Notes: a model not told the origin generated them from the letters alone. 38,084 nucleotides of DNA from Candidatus Harrisonbacteria bacterium (GCA_016182295.1 JACOXP010000009.1:1-38084), one strand, 5' to 3'. Counted from the first letter of the stretch, positions 15,466 through 26,075 are shown. Numbers and translations are program-made.

Positions 15466-17362
15466 AATATCCAAAGACGCGAGATTTGCTTTCTTTCCAA
15501 ATATGCCCCTCCGGCGCTTCTAAGATAATTTCTAGGGCGCTTTCCACGCCAGATTGCTTTTCAAAAATAAATTGATAGGGCTGTTCGGCGGCAAGATTAA
15601 TCGGCCGCGCTCCCAAATAATCAACTTGAAGGGTTTTTGTCTCGCCGGCTTTCACGCTTAACCAAGAAGAAAAAACGGATTTACCGAAAACTAATTCGCT
15701 TGTTTCAATATTTTCTAAATCAGGATCAATTCGGTAATTAACCTCGGAGTAATCAATAATCGGGTAAACAATTTTTTTGGTGGCGCCGGTGATTTTTTCA
15801 AGCTCGGAACCAGGTGTCACGTAAATTTGCATAAAATCCTGATTGGTTTTCCGATACCACTGATCTTTTTCATCGGCGCCGTTGTGAGTTCGCGTGATGG
15901 AAACTTTATTTTTCACAAAACCTCGCCCATCGATCTTACTTTCAAATTTCACTGATTGCTTCATAAAAGCGTCGCTTTTCCCACCGGCGATATTAGCGTT
16001 GACAATCGCCAGATATTCCCCGATAAAATCATCCGACAACTTCGCCACCGCGCCGGAAACCCCCAAATCGCTAAGAAGATCATTCACCGCCGAATCGTCG
16101 AAATAAACCATAATATCTTTGGCTTCGATAAGTTTACCCAATTTTTCAGAAAGAATTTTTTTGTCGGATTCGTTAAGTTTAGAAAGTTTATCAAAAATTA
16201 TTGGCGCTAAAACTTTTAGGATGCGTTTGGGCTCGCCCTCCGCTTTGTCTTCTCCGGTTTCAACTTCCCGTTGAACTTCCGCAAGAAAATTATCCGAATC
16301 GATAGTGAGATCATATTCCAATAATTCAATCGGCCCCAAGGTTTCCAGGAGGTCTTCAATAACTCTCACGTTAAGACCGATTGCTCCGCTAAACTTAATT
16401 TCTTGTTCGCTGTAAATTTTGGATTCCTCAAGCAAAGAAATGGCTTTTTTGGCCGACTGAGGAAAGTCGAAGAACCAGTTGGAATCGCGGGCGCCCCAAC
16501 GGCCGGTAGTCCCTTGAAGTTGCTTTGGCGGAATAATTTTAGCTTCCAATTGACCGTCGGGATCGTAGATATCCCTGACGTTAATATCCAGTAAACTGCC
16601 CCGAAAAAACGTAATCATGGCGTAACTGCCGATAAATCCTCCTCCGGGCCTGATTTCCGATGGATTTTGAAAAAGCACCAACAAACGTTGTTTTTTTGGC
16701 TCTTCCATCCAACCGATCAGGGCTCCCAAAGCTTTTTCGATTCTGACAAGTCGGTTGCTGAAATCAAAAAATTCTTCGTCCAAAGTATAACCGATAGAAA
16801 TGGCTTGTTTTTTCAGCTTCTCGCTAAGAGACGATATTTCCGAAATTTTATCGCCGACTTTTTTGACCGAAGCTATCAATTCCGTACCCCGTTTATTCAC
16901 CGAAAGGGCGATGGCGTTATTTCTTAAATTTTCCAGTTCTTCGCTAATTCCCAGCGCGTTTTCGCTGATTTTAAACAAGTTCGCCAGAACCGCCGGCACC
17001 GTTTTGAGCGGACTTTGCGAATTAAGATCTCCTAATTCTCCAGCCACGTTTTCAAAAGAATTTTGAGCTTTTTCAAAATCAAATTCCAACAGAGCTTTGG
17101 CGCCCTCTTTAAAATTTTCATAAACTCCCGGGGCTAAGCTGACCGCTTTTCGTTCAAATCTCACAATATTAAATCCGAAAATTCCCAAAACCAACAAAAA
17201 CACTGTCAGCGTGGCGAACGCCGGAACTTTGAGATCGTTGGTTTTTTTAATCGGTTCCGATCTAGAAACCGGAATATAGGGAATTTCAAGCGGGATGCGC
17301 GTTTTGGCCGCGGATTTTCTTTTCGACACCGGAGGGCGAATATCAAAAATTCTTCTGGCCAT
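15398..17362 (-). CDS. DUF4012-type protein with N-terminal TM
   Basis: LLVLFQNPSEIRPGGGFIGSYAMITF, WGARDSNWFFDFPQSAKKAISLLE. Confidence 0.8.
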   Translation of the reverse strand: MARRIFDIRPPVSKRKSAAKTRIPLEIPYIPVSRSEPIKKTNDLKVPAFATLTVFLLVLGIFGFNIVRFERKAVSLAPGVYENFKEGAKALLEFDFEKAQNSFENVAGELGDLNSQSPLKTVPAVLANLFKISENALGISEELENLRNNAIALSVNKRGTELIASVKKVGDKISEISSLSEKLKKQAISIGYTLDEEFFDFSNRLVRIEKALGALIGWMEEPKKQRLLVLFQNPSEIRPGGGFIGSYAMITFFRGSLLDINVRDIYDPDGQLEAKIIPPKQLQGTTGRWGARDSNWFFDFPQSAKKAISLLEESKIYSEQEIKFSGAIGLNVRVIEDLLETLGPIELLEYDLTIDSDNFLAEVQREVETGEDKAEGEPKRILKVLAPIIFDKLSKLNESDKKILSEKLGKLIEAKDIMVYFDDSAVNDLLSDLGVSGAVAKLSDDFIGEYLAIVNANIAGGKSDAFMKQSVKFESKIDGRGFVKNKVSITRTHNGADEKDQWYRKTNQDFMQIYVTPGSELEKITGATKKIVYPIIDYSEVNYRIDPDLENIETSELVFGKSVFSSWLSVKAGETKTLQVDYLGARPINLAAEQPYQFIFEKQSGVESALEIILEAPEGHIWKESKSRVFGYSTETLPARLTLNLTLLADQPSL

Positions 17363-18456
17363 TAGCGAAATTTATTGAAAATATCCAAGGTCTGAGCGGC
17401 TGTTTTTTCCCAACTAAACCGCGCCGCGTTTTTAAGACCCAATTCGACCATTTTATTCCTCATATTGTCATCGGAAAACAATTCAATTATCTCCGCCAGA
17501 TCAACCGGCTTCCAAGGATTAACTCGAAAAGCGCTATCCCCAACCACTTCCGGCAAGGAAGTCCGGTCAGCGACAATTGCCGGACAGCCGGACGCCTGCG
17601 CTTCAAGCGGAGGAAATCCAAAGCCCTCAAAAAAAGACGGGTAGGCGAAAACTCTTGCGGCGTTGTAAAGTTTTACTCTTTCCTCGCCGGCAACCGGACC
17701 TTTCAAAACTATATCTTTGGAAAATCGGGAATGCTTTATTTCCCGGAGAATGTCGCGGTAGAGCCAACCGGGGCGCCCGGCCAGCACCAACCGCCAATCG
17801 CGGAATTCCGGTTTTTGTTTGAGAAGATTAAACGCCTTAATAATTGTCGGCACGTTTTTTCTGGGTTCCAAAGTGCCGAGATATAAAATGTATGGATTGG
17901 TTGATGAGTTGGCTGATTTTCGATTCGGTTTGAATTCCTTAGAAATGCCGGAGTAAATCACGGAAATTTTTTTGGGATCAACGCCAAGCAACTCAACTAA
18001 ATCTCGTTTGGTTGCGTCAGAAACAGCTACTAAATGCGACGCCGCGTTCGCTTGCTTGCGGACGTCTTGAAGCCAGTGCCAAAATTTCTGCCGTCCGGAA
18101 AAAAATTGCGGGTGATGCAAAAAAGATAAATCGTGAAAAGTGATAATTCGGGGAGTGCGGCCAACGGACAAAATATTGAAGTGCGGGCTGAAAATCAAAT
18201 CGGTTCTTATCAATCGATCGACTTTCGGGAAAGAAAAAAGGCGCGCCGACAAATCCAGTATCTTGTTTGGCAAATGCCAATCGATGATGTTTGAAAATCT
18301 CGGCTCTGGGGATTTTTTGCGAAACCCGTTATAAAAAAACGAATAGCTGTTTATTTTATCAGCCGCCAATAATGACCGAGTAATATTGCGAGTGTATTCC
18401 TCTATTCCGGAAGCGCCCCCCCGGCCCAATAATCGTAGATCAACAAGGATTTGCAT
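17362..18456 (-). CDS. Family 4-type glycosyltransferase
   Basis: GASGIEEYTRNITRSL, YILYLGTLEPRKNVPTIIKAF, AYPSFFEGFGFPPLEAQASGCPAIVADRTSLPEVVGDSA. Confidence 0.9.
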   Translation of the reverse strand: MQILVDLRLLGRGGASGIEEYTRNITRSLLAADKINSYSFFYNGFRKKSPEPRFSNIIDWHLPNKILDLSARLFSFPKVDRLIRTDLIFSPHFNILSVGRTPRIITFHDLSFLHHPQFFSGRQKFWHWLQDVRKQANAASHLVAVSDATKRDLVELLGVDPKKISVIYSGISKEFKPNRKSANSSTNPYILYLGTLEPRKNVPTIIKAFNLLKQKPEFRDWRLVLAGRPGWLYRDILREIKHSRFSKDIVLKGPVAGEERVKLYNAARVFAYPSFFEGFGFPPLEAQASGCPAIVADRTSLPEVVGDSAFRVNPWKPVDLAEIIELFSDDNMRNKMVELGLKNAARFSWEKTAAQTLDIFNKFR

Positions 18457-18486
18457 AATCTTCTTAATTATATTATATTTTCAAAC

Positions 18487-18828
18487 ATGATTTCAGCTGA
18501 AGTGTTAATAAAAATTAAACCCGGAGCGACGGTTCGGGTCTGGGAGAGGGTTAAAGACGGCGACAAATGGCGCCCGACTAAGTTTGAGGGACTTGTGCTC
18601 GCGCGCAAGCATGGCAGCGAGCAAGGAGCAACCTTCACCGTACGGAGCACGGTTGCCGGTATTGGGGTGGAGAAAATCTTCCCGATTTACTCGCCGCGCG
18701 TTGAAAAAGTGGATATTTTAAGCTCCCCCAAGAAAGTTAAGCGTGCTAAGCTTTATTACGTCCGGGGTCTTTCCAAGAAAGAAACTCGGCAAAAACTCGG
18801 CACTGAACAAGCAACCGCCGCAAAATAG
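18487..18828 (+). CDS. rplS: 50S ribosomal protein L19
   Basis: PGATVRVWERVKDGDKWRPTKFEGLVLARKHGSEQGATFTVRSTVAGIGVEKIFPIYSP...RAKLYYVRGLSKK. Confidence 0.94.
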   Translation: MISAEVLIKIKPGATVRVWERVKDGDKWRPTKFEGLVLARKHGSEQGATFTVRSTVAGIGVEKIFPIYSPRVEKVDILSSPKKVKRAKLYYVRGLSKKETRQKLGTEQATAAK

Positions 18829-18893
18829 ACGACGGTTTTTGTTACCCCACATTGGCATACGCTATTACCTTGAGGTATAGTATAATAATCATT

Positions 18894-19553
18894 GTGGGAA
18901 AACCTCAACACAAGGTAAGGATCAAATGGTCTCCGGAGTTTTCCTATGCGATCGGACTTTTAACAACTGATGGCAATCTTTCGTCAGATGGCCGACATTT
19001 TGATTTTACTTCCCAAGACCCGGAGCAAATTAAAAATTTAATGCGCTGCCTCGGAATAAAAAACAAGATCGGTAAAAAAATCTCGGGCCAAACAAAGCGG
19101 CGAATCGCTAGAGTTCAATTTGGCGATGTCAATTTTTATCGTTTTTTATTGACTATTGGACTAATGCCAAATAAATCAAAAATTCTAACTTCTTTAGATA
19201 TACCCGATAAATATTTTTTTGATTTTCTCCGCGGACACTTCGACGGTGATGGAACTTTCTATTCCTACTGGGATCCGCGCTGGAAATCAAGTTTCATGTT
19301 TTATGTAGAATTTATTGGGTCTAGTAAAAAACATATAGAATGGTTGCGAGATAAAATAAATCAATTTCTAACTATAAAAGGTCATATTACAAAAGGTGCG
19401 GGTCACTCATGTTATCAATTAAAATATGCCAAATCCGAATCCTTAAAACTTTTGCCAAAACTCTATCACAAAGAAAGTTTTCCCAGATTGTCACGTAAAT
19501 ATTTGAAAATCAAAGAAACTTTGGCTATAATAGGCAAACGGGGCCTTATATGA
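18894..19553 (+). CDS. LAGLIDADG-type homing endonuclease-like protein, free-standing
   Basis: Two motifs: FSYAIGLLTTDGNL and FFDFLRGHFDGDGTF; GTG start at 18894 proposed (TTG at 18852 in the track overlaps a promoter-like sequence). Confidence 0.8.
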   Translation: MGKPQHKVRIKWSPEFSYAIGLLTTDGNLSSDGRHFDFTSQDPEQIKNLMRCLGIKNKIGKKISGQTKRRIARVQFGDVNFYRFLLTIGLMPNKSKILTSLDIPDKYFFDFLRGHFDGDGTFYSYWDPRWKSSFMFYVEFIGSSKKHIEWLRDKINQFLTIKGHITKGAGHSCYQLKYAKSESLKLLPKLYHKESFPRLSRKYLKIKETLAIIGKRGLI

Positions 19554-19636
19554 GCGCAGGTGGCGTAACGGCAGCCGCGCAGCCTTGAGGTGGCTGTGCC
19601 CGCAAGGGCGTGGAGGTTCGATTCCTCTCCTGCGCA
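19554..19636 (+). tRNA. tRNA-Leu (anticodon GAG)
   Basis: GCGCAGGTGGCGTAACGGCAGCCGCGCAGCCTTGAGGTGGCTG...long variable arm...GGTTCGATTCCTCTCCTGCGCA. Confidence 0.93.
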
Positions 19637-19637
19637 C

Positions 19638-19691
19638 ACTTCGACTCGCTTCGCTCGCTCAGTGTAAACACAAGAGCGAGCGAGGCGAAGT
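19638..19691 (+). repeat. Imperfect inverted repeat (ACTTCGACTCGCTTCGCTCGCT ... AGCGAGCGAGGCGAAGT) 3' of tRNA-Leu
   Basis: Read directly; hairpin-forming. Confidence 0.7.
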
Positions 19692-19703
19692 ACTCTAAGT
19701 AGT

Positions 19704-20135
19704 ATGAGCTTGTTAAAGATTATGAATATAAGATATATCTCTATTTTGGCATTTGTCGCTTTCTTGTTACATATTATTTGGGAAAATGCTCAAGCGCCGT
19801 TTTATGCCGGCTATCAATCTTTCTTACAACACCTTCCAATATGTTCCATTGGTGTGTTTGGCGATATTCTTATAACTTTGTTGGTTCTGGCGTTTTTATG
19901 GCTGCTAAAGAAAAATTTGCCGAGCACGAAAACTGATTTTTTTGCGCTGGCAATTATTGGGTTTGTGATAGCGGTTGCGATTGAGCAAAACGCTCTGTTG
20001 CTTGGTAAATGGAGTTACGCGCCGACGATGCCGCTTATTCCATATTTGCAAGTCGGGCTTATGCCGATCTTGCAAATGACAATATTGCTTCCTCTTTCGT
20101 TTTACATAACCGGATTATTCAATAAAAAAGTATAA
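19704..20135 (+). CDS. Conserved-looking multi-TM membrane protein
   Basis: 143 aa, about 4 TMs, HIIWENAQAPFYAGY, GKWSYAPTMPLIPYLQVGLMPILQM. Confidence 0.6.
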   Translation: MSLLKIMNIRYISILAFVAFLLHIIWENAQAPFYAGYQSFLQHLPICSIGVFGDILITLLVLAFLWLLKKNLPSTKTDFFALAIIGFVIAVAIEQNALLLGKWSYAPTMPLIPYLQVGLMPILQMTILLPLSFYITGLFNKKV

Positions 20136-20182
20136 ATAATCATCGGCGGCAATCCGCGCCAATAAGCTTGGCCCAACGGCTC

Positions 20183-20212
20183 TTGACAAATATAAGGGGT
20201 GTATGCTACCAT
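20183..20212 (+). promoter_or_regulatory. Promoter TTGACA-N18-TACCAT with extended TG
   Basis: TTGACA 20183-20188, TGCTACCAT ending 20212. Confidence 0.65.
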
Positions 20213-20263
20213 GCTGGTGGTTCTTATGGTTGGGAAATGAGATCTTTTTGAAAGGAGACGGTT

Positions 20264-20569
20264 ATGCGCAAATTCGGGATGATGACAGTCGGGCTGACGA
20301 TTCTTCTGGGGGCGGGACTGCTGTTGAGCGCCGCGGCCGCTCCCGCGACGACCGACGATGGCGGCACGTATGTCACCCAAATCCGCATTTTCGCGGACTA
20401 CGACATCACGATCGGAAACACGGCAGAGCAGTCGGATCTCAAGCTTGAGAGAAACATCAATCGCTGGATTAAAGCTAACCCGGGATTCCAAATCCAGAAG
20501 ATTGATCAATGCCCAGGGCCATATAACAAATTTATGGTCCAATATCTGGAACGCCGCCAGACCGAGTGA
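20264..20569 (+). CDS. Small secreted protein of unknown function
   Basis: N-terminal signal peptide MRKFGMMTVGLTILLGAGLLLSAAAA; SD AAGGAG; own promoter and terminator. Confidence 0.7.
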   Translation: MRKFGMMTVGLTILLGAGLLLSAAAAPATTDDGGTYVTQIRIFADYDITIGNTAEQSDLKLERNINRWIKANPGFQIQKIDQCPGPYNKFMVQYLERRQTE

Positions 20570-20583
20570 GTTCCCCGCTCGCC

Positions 20584-20620
20584 AAGCCCCGCGCCTGAAA
20601 AGGTGGCGGGGCTTTTTTTA
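20584..20620 (+). terminator. Rho-independent terminator
   Basis: AAGCCCCGC gcc tgaaaa ggtg GCGGGGCTTTTTTT. Confidence 0.85.
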
Positions 20621-20663
20621 TTTATCCTAAGCTTGTCGAAGGATTTTTGCTATACTAAACAGT

Positions 20664-21710
<1,047 letters not shown>

Positions 21711-21846
21711 AAGTAAGCGAATTGGCAAAAAATTCCGCTTTATCGACAATTTCCGGAATGTGATTTAGAAGGGCGAAAACGGCGAAAACCGCGACTGAAA
21801 AGAAAAGTAACGGAAAGAAATATTGCATTTTAAGATTATAACATTT

Positions 21847-23655
21847 TTACTCAACGGTAACACTTTTGGCAAGATTGCGCGGTTTATCCACGTCGTAGCC
21901 GCGCAAAATTCCAGAATAGTAAGCGAAAAGCTGAAGCGGCACTATATTTAAAATCGGCTCCAGTTGCTCAATAGTTTTGGGAACGTAAAAAACATCATCG
22001 GCCAGTTTGGCCATTTTTTTGTCTCCGGCGGTGGCAATCGCCAAGATCGGACCGGAGCGCGCTTTTATCTCTTCAAGATTGGAAATCATTTTTTCGTAGA
22101 CCCGATTTTGGGTTGCCAGGGCAACGGTGGGGAAATTCTTGTCTATCAGCGCGATCGGCCCGTGTTTCATCTCCCCTCCGGCGTAACCTTCGGCATGGAC
22201 GTAGGAAATCTCTTTTATTTTCAAAGCTCCTTCAAGCGCCGCCGGATAATTGTAACCGCGGCCCAAATAGAGAAAATTGTCGTATTGAAGATATTTTTTG
22301 GCAAGCGTTTTTATCGCGCCGGAGTTTTTTATAACCGATTCTATCTTGAACGGCAGGATCCGCAATTCTTTGATTATTTCCTTATGCAGTTTTAATTTCT
22401 GGCGGGAGAGGTGGAGCGCCATCAGCGAAAGCACTCCCAATTGGGAAATAAACGCTTTGGTTGAAGCGACTCCGATCTCCGGACCGGCGTGATTATAAAC
22501 ACCGGCGACGGTCTCGCGAGCGATGCTCGAACCGACCGCGTTGACTATGCCAAGCGTAAGAAGGCCTTGATTATTGGCTTTGCGAAGCGCTGCCAGAGTA
22601 TCGGCTGTTTCCCCGGATTGAGAAACAAAAATCGCCGCTGATTGCGAACTAACGGGACGCTTAGCGTAACGATATTCGGAAGCGATGGCTATTTCGGTGG
22701 GGATATCAGCCAGCTCTTCGAATAAAAGTTTTCCGATGAGGGAAGCGTAATAAGAAGTGCCGCAGGCGAGAATTTCCAGCCGTTTGATTCTTTTCAACTG
22801 ATCGGTAACGCTTTCAAGTCCTCCCAATTTCACGGAATTTCTTCTGACCGACAACCTGCCCCTGATAGCCGATTCTAAAACTTCCGGGCCTTCGGCAATT
22901 TCTTTCATCATAAAATGTTTGTAATTCCCTCTCCTGGACTGCTCCGGATCAATTTCAAGCGGTTCCAAACGCGGCCGGGCCGGGCCAATTTTCATTCCCG
23001 AAAGGGAAAGCCAGCCCCGCTGGCCTTCTTTGAGATAAACTACTTTTTTTACCAAGCCGGCAAGAGCAGTCGGGTCGGAAGCGACATAATATTCTCCCCC
23101 GCCAACGCCGATCACTAACGGGCTTCCGAGGCGTGCCACAAAAATTTTCTCCGGTTCTTTTTTAAAAATAACAGCAAGGGCGTAAGCGCCGACGACTTTT
23201 TTAAGAGCGAGCTCCGGGCCAAATTCTTCAATGAGGTGCGCGAGAACTTCGGTATCGGTGTCGGAATAGAAATGATGGCCGTGTTTGGTTAGATCGGTTT
23301 TCAATTCCCGATAATTTTCTACGATGCCGTTGTGGACGAGGAAAATTTCTTTTTTGCAGTCCGTGTGAGGATGGGCGTTGGTTTCATTTGGAATTCCGTG
23401 CGTCGCCCAACGAGTGTGGGCAATCGCCGCGGTCGCCGCTTGTGATTTTGCGCCACGAATCGCTTTTTCCAAATTATCTAGTTTCCCAACCGCTTTTATT
23501 ACCTTCGGACCTAATACTTGATGCTTGATGCTTGAAACCGCATTAAAAAAGGCCACGCCCGCAGAATCGTAGCCCCTATACTCAAGTTTGCGAAGATTAT
23601 CAAAAACAATTGGTAGCCCTTCTTTTTTTCCTATGTAACCGGTGATGCCGCACAT
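21847..23655 (-). CDS. glmS: Glutamine-fructose-6-phosphate aminotransferase
   Basis: MCGITGYIG, AIAHTRWATHG, LACGTSYYASLIGK, FVSQSGETADTLAALR, KSVTVE end. Confidence 0.95.
   Translation of the reverse strand: MCGITGYIGKKEGLPIVFDNLRKLEYRGYDSAGVAFFNAVSSIKHQVLGPKVIKAVGKLDNLEKAIRGAKSQAATAAIAHTRWATHGIPNETNAHPHTDCKKEIFLVHNGIVENYRELKTDLTKHGHHFYSDTDTEVLAHLIEEFGPELALKKVVGAYALAVIFKKEPEKIFVARLGSPLVIGVGGGEYYVASDPTALAGLVKKVVYLKEGQRGWLSLSGMKIGPARPRLEPLEIDPEQSRRGNYKHFMMKEIAEGPEVLESAIRGRLSVRRNSVKLGGLESVTDQLKRIKRLEILACGTSYYASLIGKLLFEELADIPTEIAIASEYRYAKRPVSSQSAAIFVSQSGETADTLAALRKANNQGLLTLGIVNAVGSSIARETVAGVYNHAGPEIGVASTKAFISQLGVLSLMALHLSRQKLKLHKEIIKELRILPFKIESVIKNSGAIKTLAKKYLQYDNFLYLGRGYNYPAALEGALKIKEISYVHAEGYAGGEMKHGPIALIDKNFPTVALATQNRVYEKMISNLEEIKARSGPILAIATAGDKKMAKLADDVFYVPKTIEQLEPILNIVPLQLFAYYSGILRGYDVDKPRNLAKSVTVE
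23515..23535. repeat. Heptanucleotide tandem repeat (tacttga tgcttga tgcttga) inside glmS
   Basis: 3 x 7 nt, read directly. Confidence 0.8.
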
Positions 23656-23671
23656 AGCCAGTACTCAAATA

Positions 23672-26029
23672 TTAGCTCTCAACTATGAAGTTAATCAACC
23701 GGTCTTTTACGAAAATTATCCGCTTGATTTTTGAAGGATCCAGCCACTTATTCATTCCGGGGGCGGTCATAGCCAATGCTTTAGCGTTGGTTTCATCTAT
23801 ACCGCGGTGAGCGGTGAGTTTGCCACGCGTCTTGCTGTTCACCTGGATTATCAACTCAAACGATTCTTCTTCCGCCAACCGCTCGTCCCATTCCGGCCAT
23901 TTTTCCTCGTCAAGAAGCGTTTTGTGGCCAAGTAAACTCCAAAGCTCCTGGGCAAGATGCGGCGCGAATGGAAAAAGCAGTTTGCAGTATGTCTTGTAAA
24001 AATCTTTGGAGAGAGTTTCTAATTTTTCCGCGTCATTAAGCGCGATCATCAAAGCGCTGACGGCGGTGTTGAAATGGAAATTTTTGATATCTTCCGTAAC
24101 TTTTTTGACGGTTTTATGAACCAAACGAACGGCGGCTTCATTTTCTCCAGTTTTTTTGTCTCTTCCAAAATTATAAATTCGCGCCAAAAAACGATGAGGG
24201 CCGATAATTCCCCGCGGATCCCAGGGTTTGACGTCCTCAAGCGGCCCCATAAACATTTCATAAAGCCGCAGTGAATCGGCGCCGAATTTCTCCACCATAT
24301 CATCGGGATTAACAACATTGCTTCGGGATTTGGACATTTTCTGCCCATCGGGTCCCAAAATAAGGCCTTGATTCACTAATTTCGCAAACGGCTCCTTGGT
24401 GGAAACAACACCGATATCGTAAAGGAATTTATGCCAAAATCTGGCGTAAAGAAGATGAAGGACCGCGTGCTCAACGCCGCCAACGTAAATATCCACGGGA
24501 AGCCAATGCTTAAAAACATTTTGATATTGGGAAATTGGAAATTGGAAATTGGAAACTTCCCGCATCAGATACGCGAGGTAATACCAACAGGAACCCGCCC
24601 ATTGAGGCATTGTATTGGTCTCCCGCTTGGCCGCGCCACCGCATTTTGGACATTTAACGTTAACCCATTTTTTAATTCCGGCCAGCGGGGATTCCACGCC
24701 ACCAGTCGGCTCATATTTTTTAACCTGTGGCAATTTCACCGGCAAATCTTCTTCCGGAACCGCAATATTTCCGCATTTCTCGCATTTAATTACGGGGATG
24801 GGCTCCCCCCAATATCGCTGGCGGGAAAATATCCAGTCCCGCAATTTGTAATTTATTGTTTTTTTAGCTCCTAGTTTTTCTATAACCTCTTCTTTGGGAA
24901 GCAGCGGTTCGTCAATTATCGGCAAATCAAACTTTTTTGCGAACTCGCGGTCGCGCTCATCATGTTGAGGTACCGCCATAACAGCGCCAGTGCCGTAATG
25001 GGCCAGGACATAATCGGCAATCCAAACCGGCACTTCTTTTTTATTCCAGGGATTGATCACGTAAACGCCATCAAGCGGCACTCCCGTTTTCTCTTTCCCT
25101 TCCTGCTGTCTTTCTTTTTCGCTCTTACTTTTAGCGGATTTGATATAAGCGGCGACTTTTTCCCAATTGCGGATTTTGGATTTTAATTTTTCGATTACCG
25201 GGTGTTCCGGCGCGATTACCATATAAGTGACTCCGGCGATGGTATCCGGACGGGTCGTAAAAACTTCAAGATCGCCGTAATAAATGCGGTCGCAACTGAA
25301 AGAAAACTTTATTAAAGCGCCTTCCGATCGGCCGATCCAATTTCGCTGCATTTCTTTGACTCGCTCCGGCCAGTCCAAGCTTTCCAAATCGGAAAGCAAA
25401 CGATCGGCGTAGGCGGTGATTTTCAAAATCCATTGCTTGAGATTCTTGCGTTCGGTTTTGCCGCCGCAACGTTCGCAAACCCCGTCGGCTACCTCTTCGT
25501 TGGAGAGCACTGTTTTGCAAGAAGAACACCAATTCACCGGCACTTCCGCTTCATAAGCAAGGCCCTTTTTAAAAAGCTGGAGGAAAATCCATTGTGTCCA
25601 TTTATAATATTCTGGATCGGTGGTGTTTATTTCTCTTTGCCAATCATAGCTAAAACCCAAACTATTGAGCTGATTTTTGAATCGTTTGATGTTGTTTTTT
25701 ACAACAATACTCGGGTGAATTTTCTTTTTGATGGCGTAATTTTCCGCCGGCAATCCGAAGGCGTCCCAGCCCATCGGATGCAAAACGTTGTGGCCGTTCA
25801 TCCGTAAAAACCGCGCCATAATATCGGAAGCGGTATAGCCCTCGACGTGGCCGACATGAAGCCCATCGCCGGAAGGATACGGAAACATATCCAAAACGTA
25901 GAACTTGCGGCGGCCTTGGCTCGCCGAAGCCCCGCGAAGCGGGGCGGAGGCAGCCCAAAGCTTATACTTATTTTTAGCCCAAATTTTCTGCCATTTTTTC
26001 TCAATTTTCTTAAAATCGTATTTTGGCAT
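23672..26029 (-). CDS. leuS: Leucyl-tRNA synthetase
   Basis: FYVLDMFPYPSGDGLHVGH, KMSKSRSNVVNPD, YVGGVEHAVLHLLYARFW. Confidence 0.96.
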   Translation of the reverse strand: MPKYDFKKIEKKWQKIWAKNKYKLWAASAPLRGASASQGRRKFYVLDMFPYPSGDGLHVGHVEGYTASDIMARFLRMNGHNVLHPMGWDAFGLPAENYAIKKKIHPSIVVKNNIKRFKNQLNSLGFSYDWQREINTTDPEYYKWTQWIFLQLFKKGLAYEAEVPVNWCSSCKTVLSNEEVADGVCERCGGKTERKNLKQWILKITAYADRLLSDLESLDWPERVKEMQRNWIGRSEGALIKFSFSCDRIYYGDLEVFTTRPDTIAGVTYMVIAPEHPVIEKLKSKIRNWEKVAAYIKSAKSKSEKERQQEGKEKTGVPLDGVYVINPWNKKEVPVWIADYVLAHYGTGAVMAVPQHDERDREFAKKFDLPIIDEPLLPKEEVIEKLGAKKTINYKLRDWIFSRQRYWGEPIPVIKCEKCGNIAVPEEDLPVKLPQVKKYEPTGGVESPLAGIKKWVNVKCPKCGGAAKRETNTMPQWAGSCWYYLAYLMREVSNFQFPISQYQNVFKHWLPVDIYVGGVEHAVLHLLYARFWHKFLYDIGVVSTKEPFAKLVNQGLILGPDGQKMSKSRSNVVNPDDMVEKFGADSLRLYEMFMGPLEDVKPWDPRGIIGPHRFLARIYNFGRDKKTGENEAAVRLVHKTVKKVTEDIKNFHFNTAVSALMIALNDAEKLETLSKDFYKTYCKLLFPFAPHLAQELWSLLGHKTLLDEEKWPEWDERLAEEESFELIIQVNSKTRGKLTAHRGIDETNAKALAMTAPGMNKWLDPSKIKRIIFVKDRLINFIVES
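24532..24552. repeat. Heptanucleotide tandem repeat (AAATTGG)x3 inside leuS
   Basis: 3 x 7 nt, read directly. Confidence 0.85.
25918..25951. repeat. GC-rich palindromic repeat inside leuS (GCCCCGC-gaa-GCGGGGC core)
   Basis: ggctcgccgaaGCCCCGCgaaGCGGGGCggaggc; encodes SAPLRGASAS-type insert. Confidence 0.75.
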
Positions 26030-26049
26030 ATACGCCTATTTTACAATAA

Positions 26050-26075
26050 AAAAAGCCCGCGAAATAGCGGGCTCA
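26050..26075 (-). terminator. Rho-independent terminator
   Basis: Minus strand AGCCCGC-tatttc-GCGGGCTTTTTTT. Confidence 0.8.

Noticed and set aside
20102-20542. 146-aa minus ORF over the small secreted protein
   Set aside because: Antisense of a gene with clear promoter, SD, signal peptide and terminator
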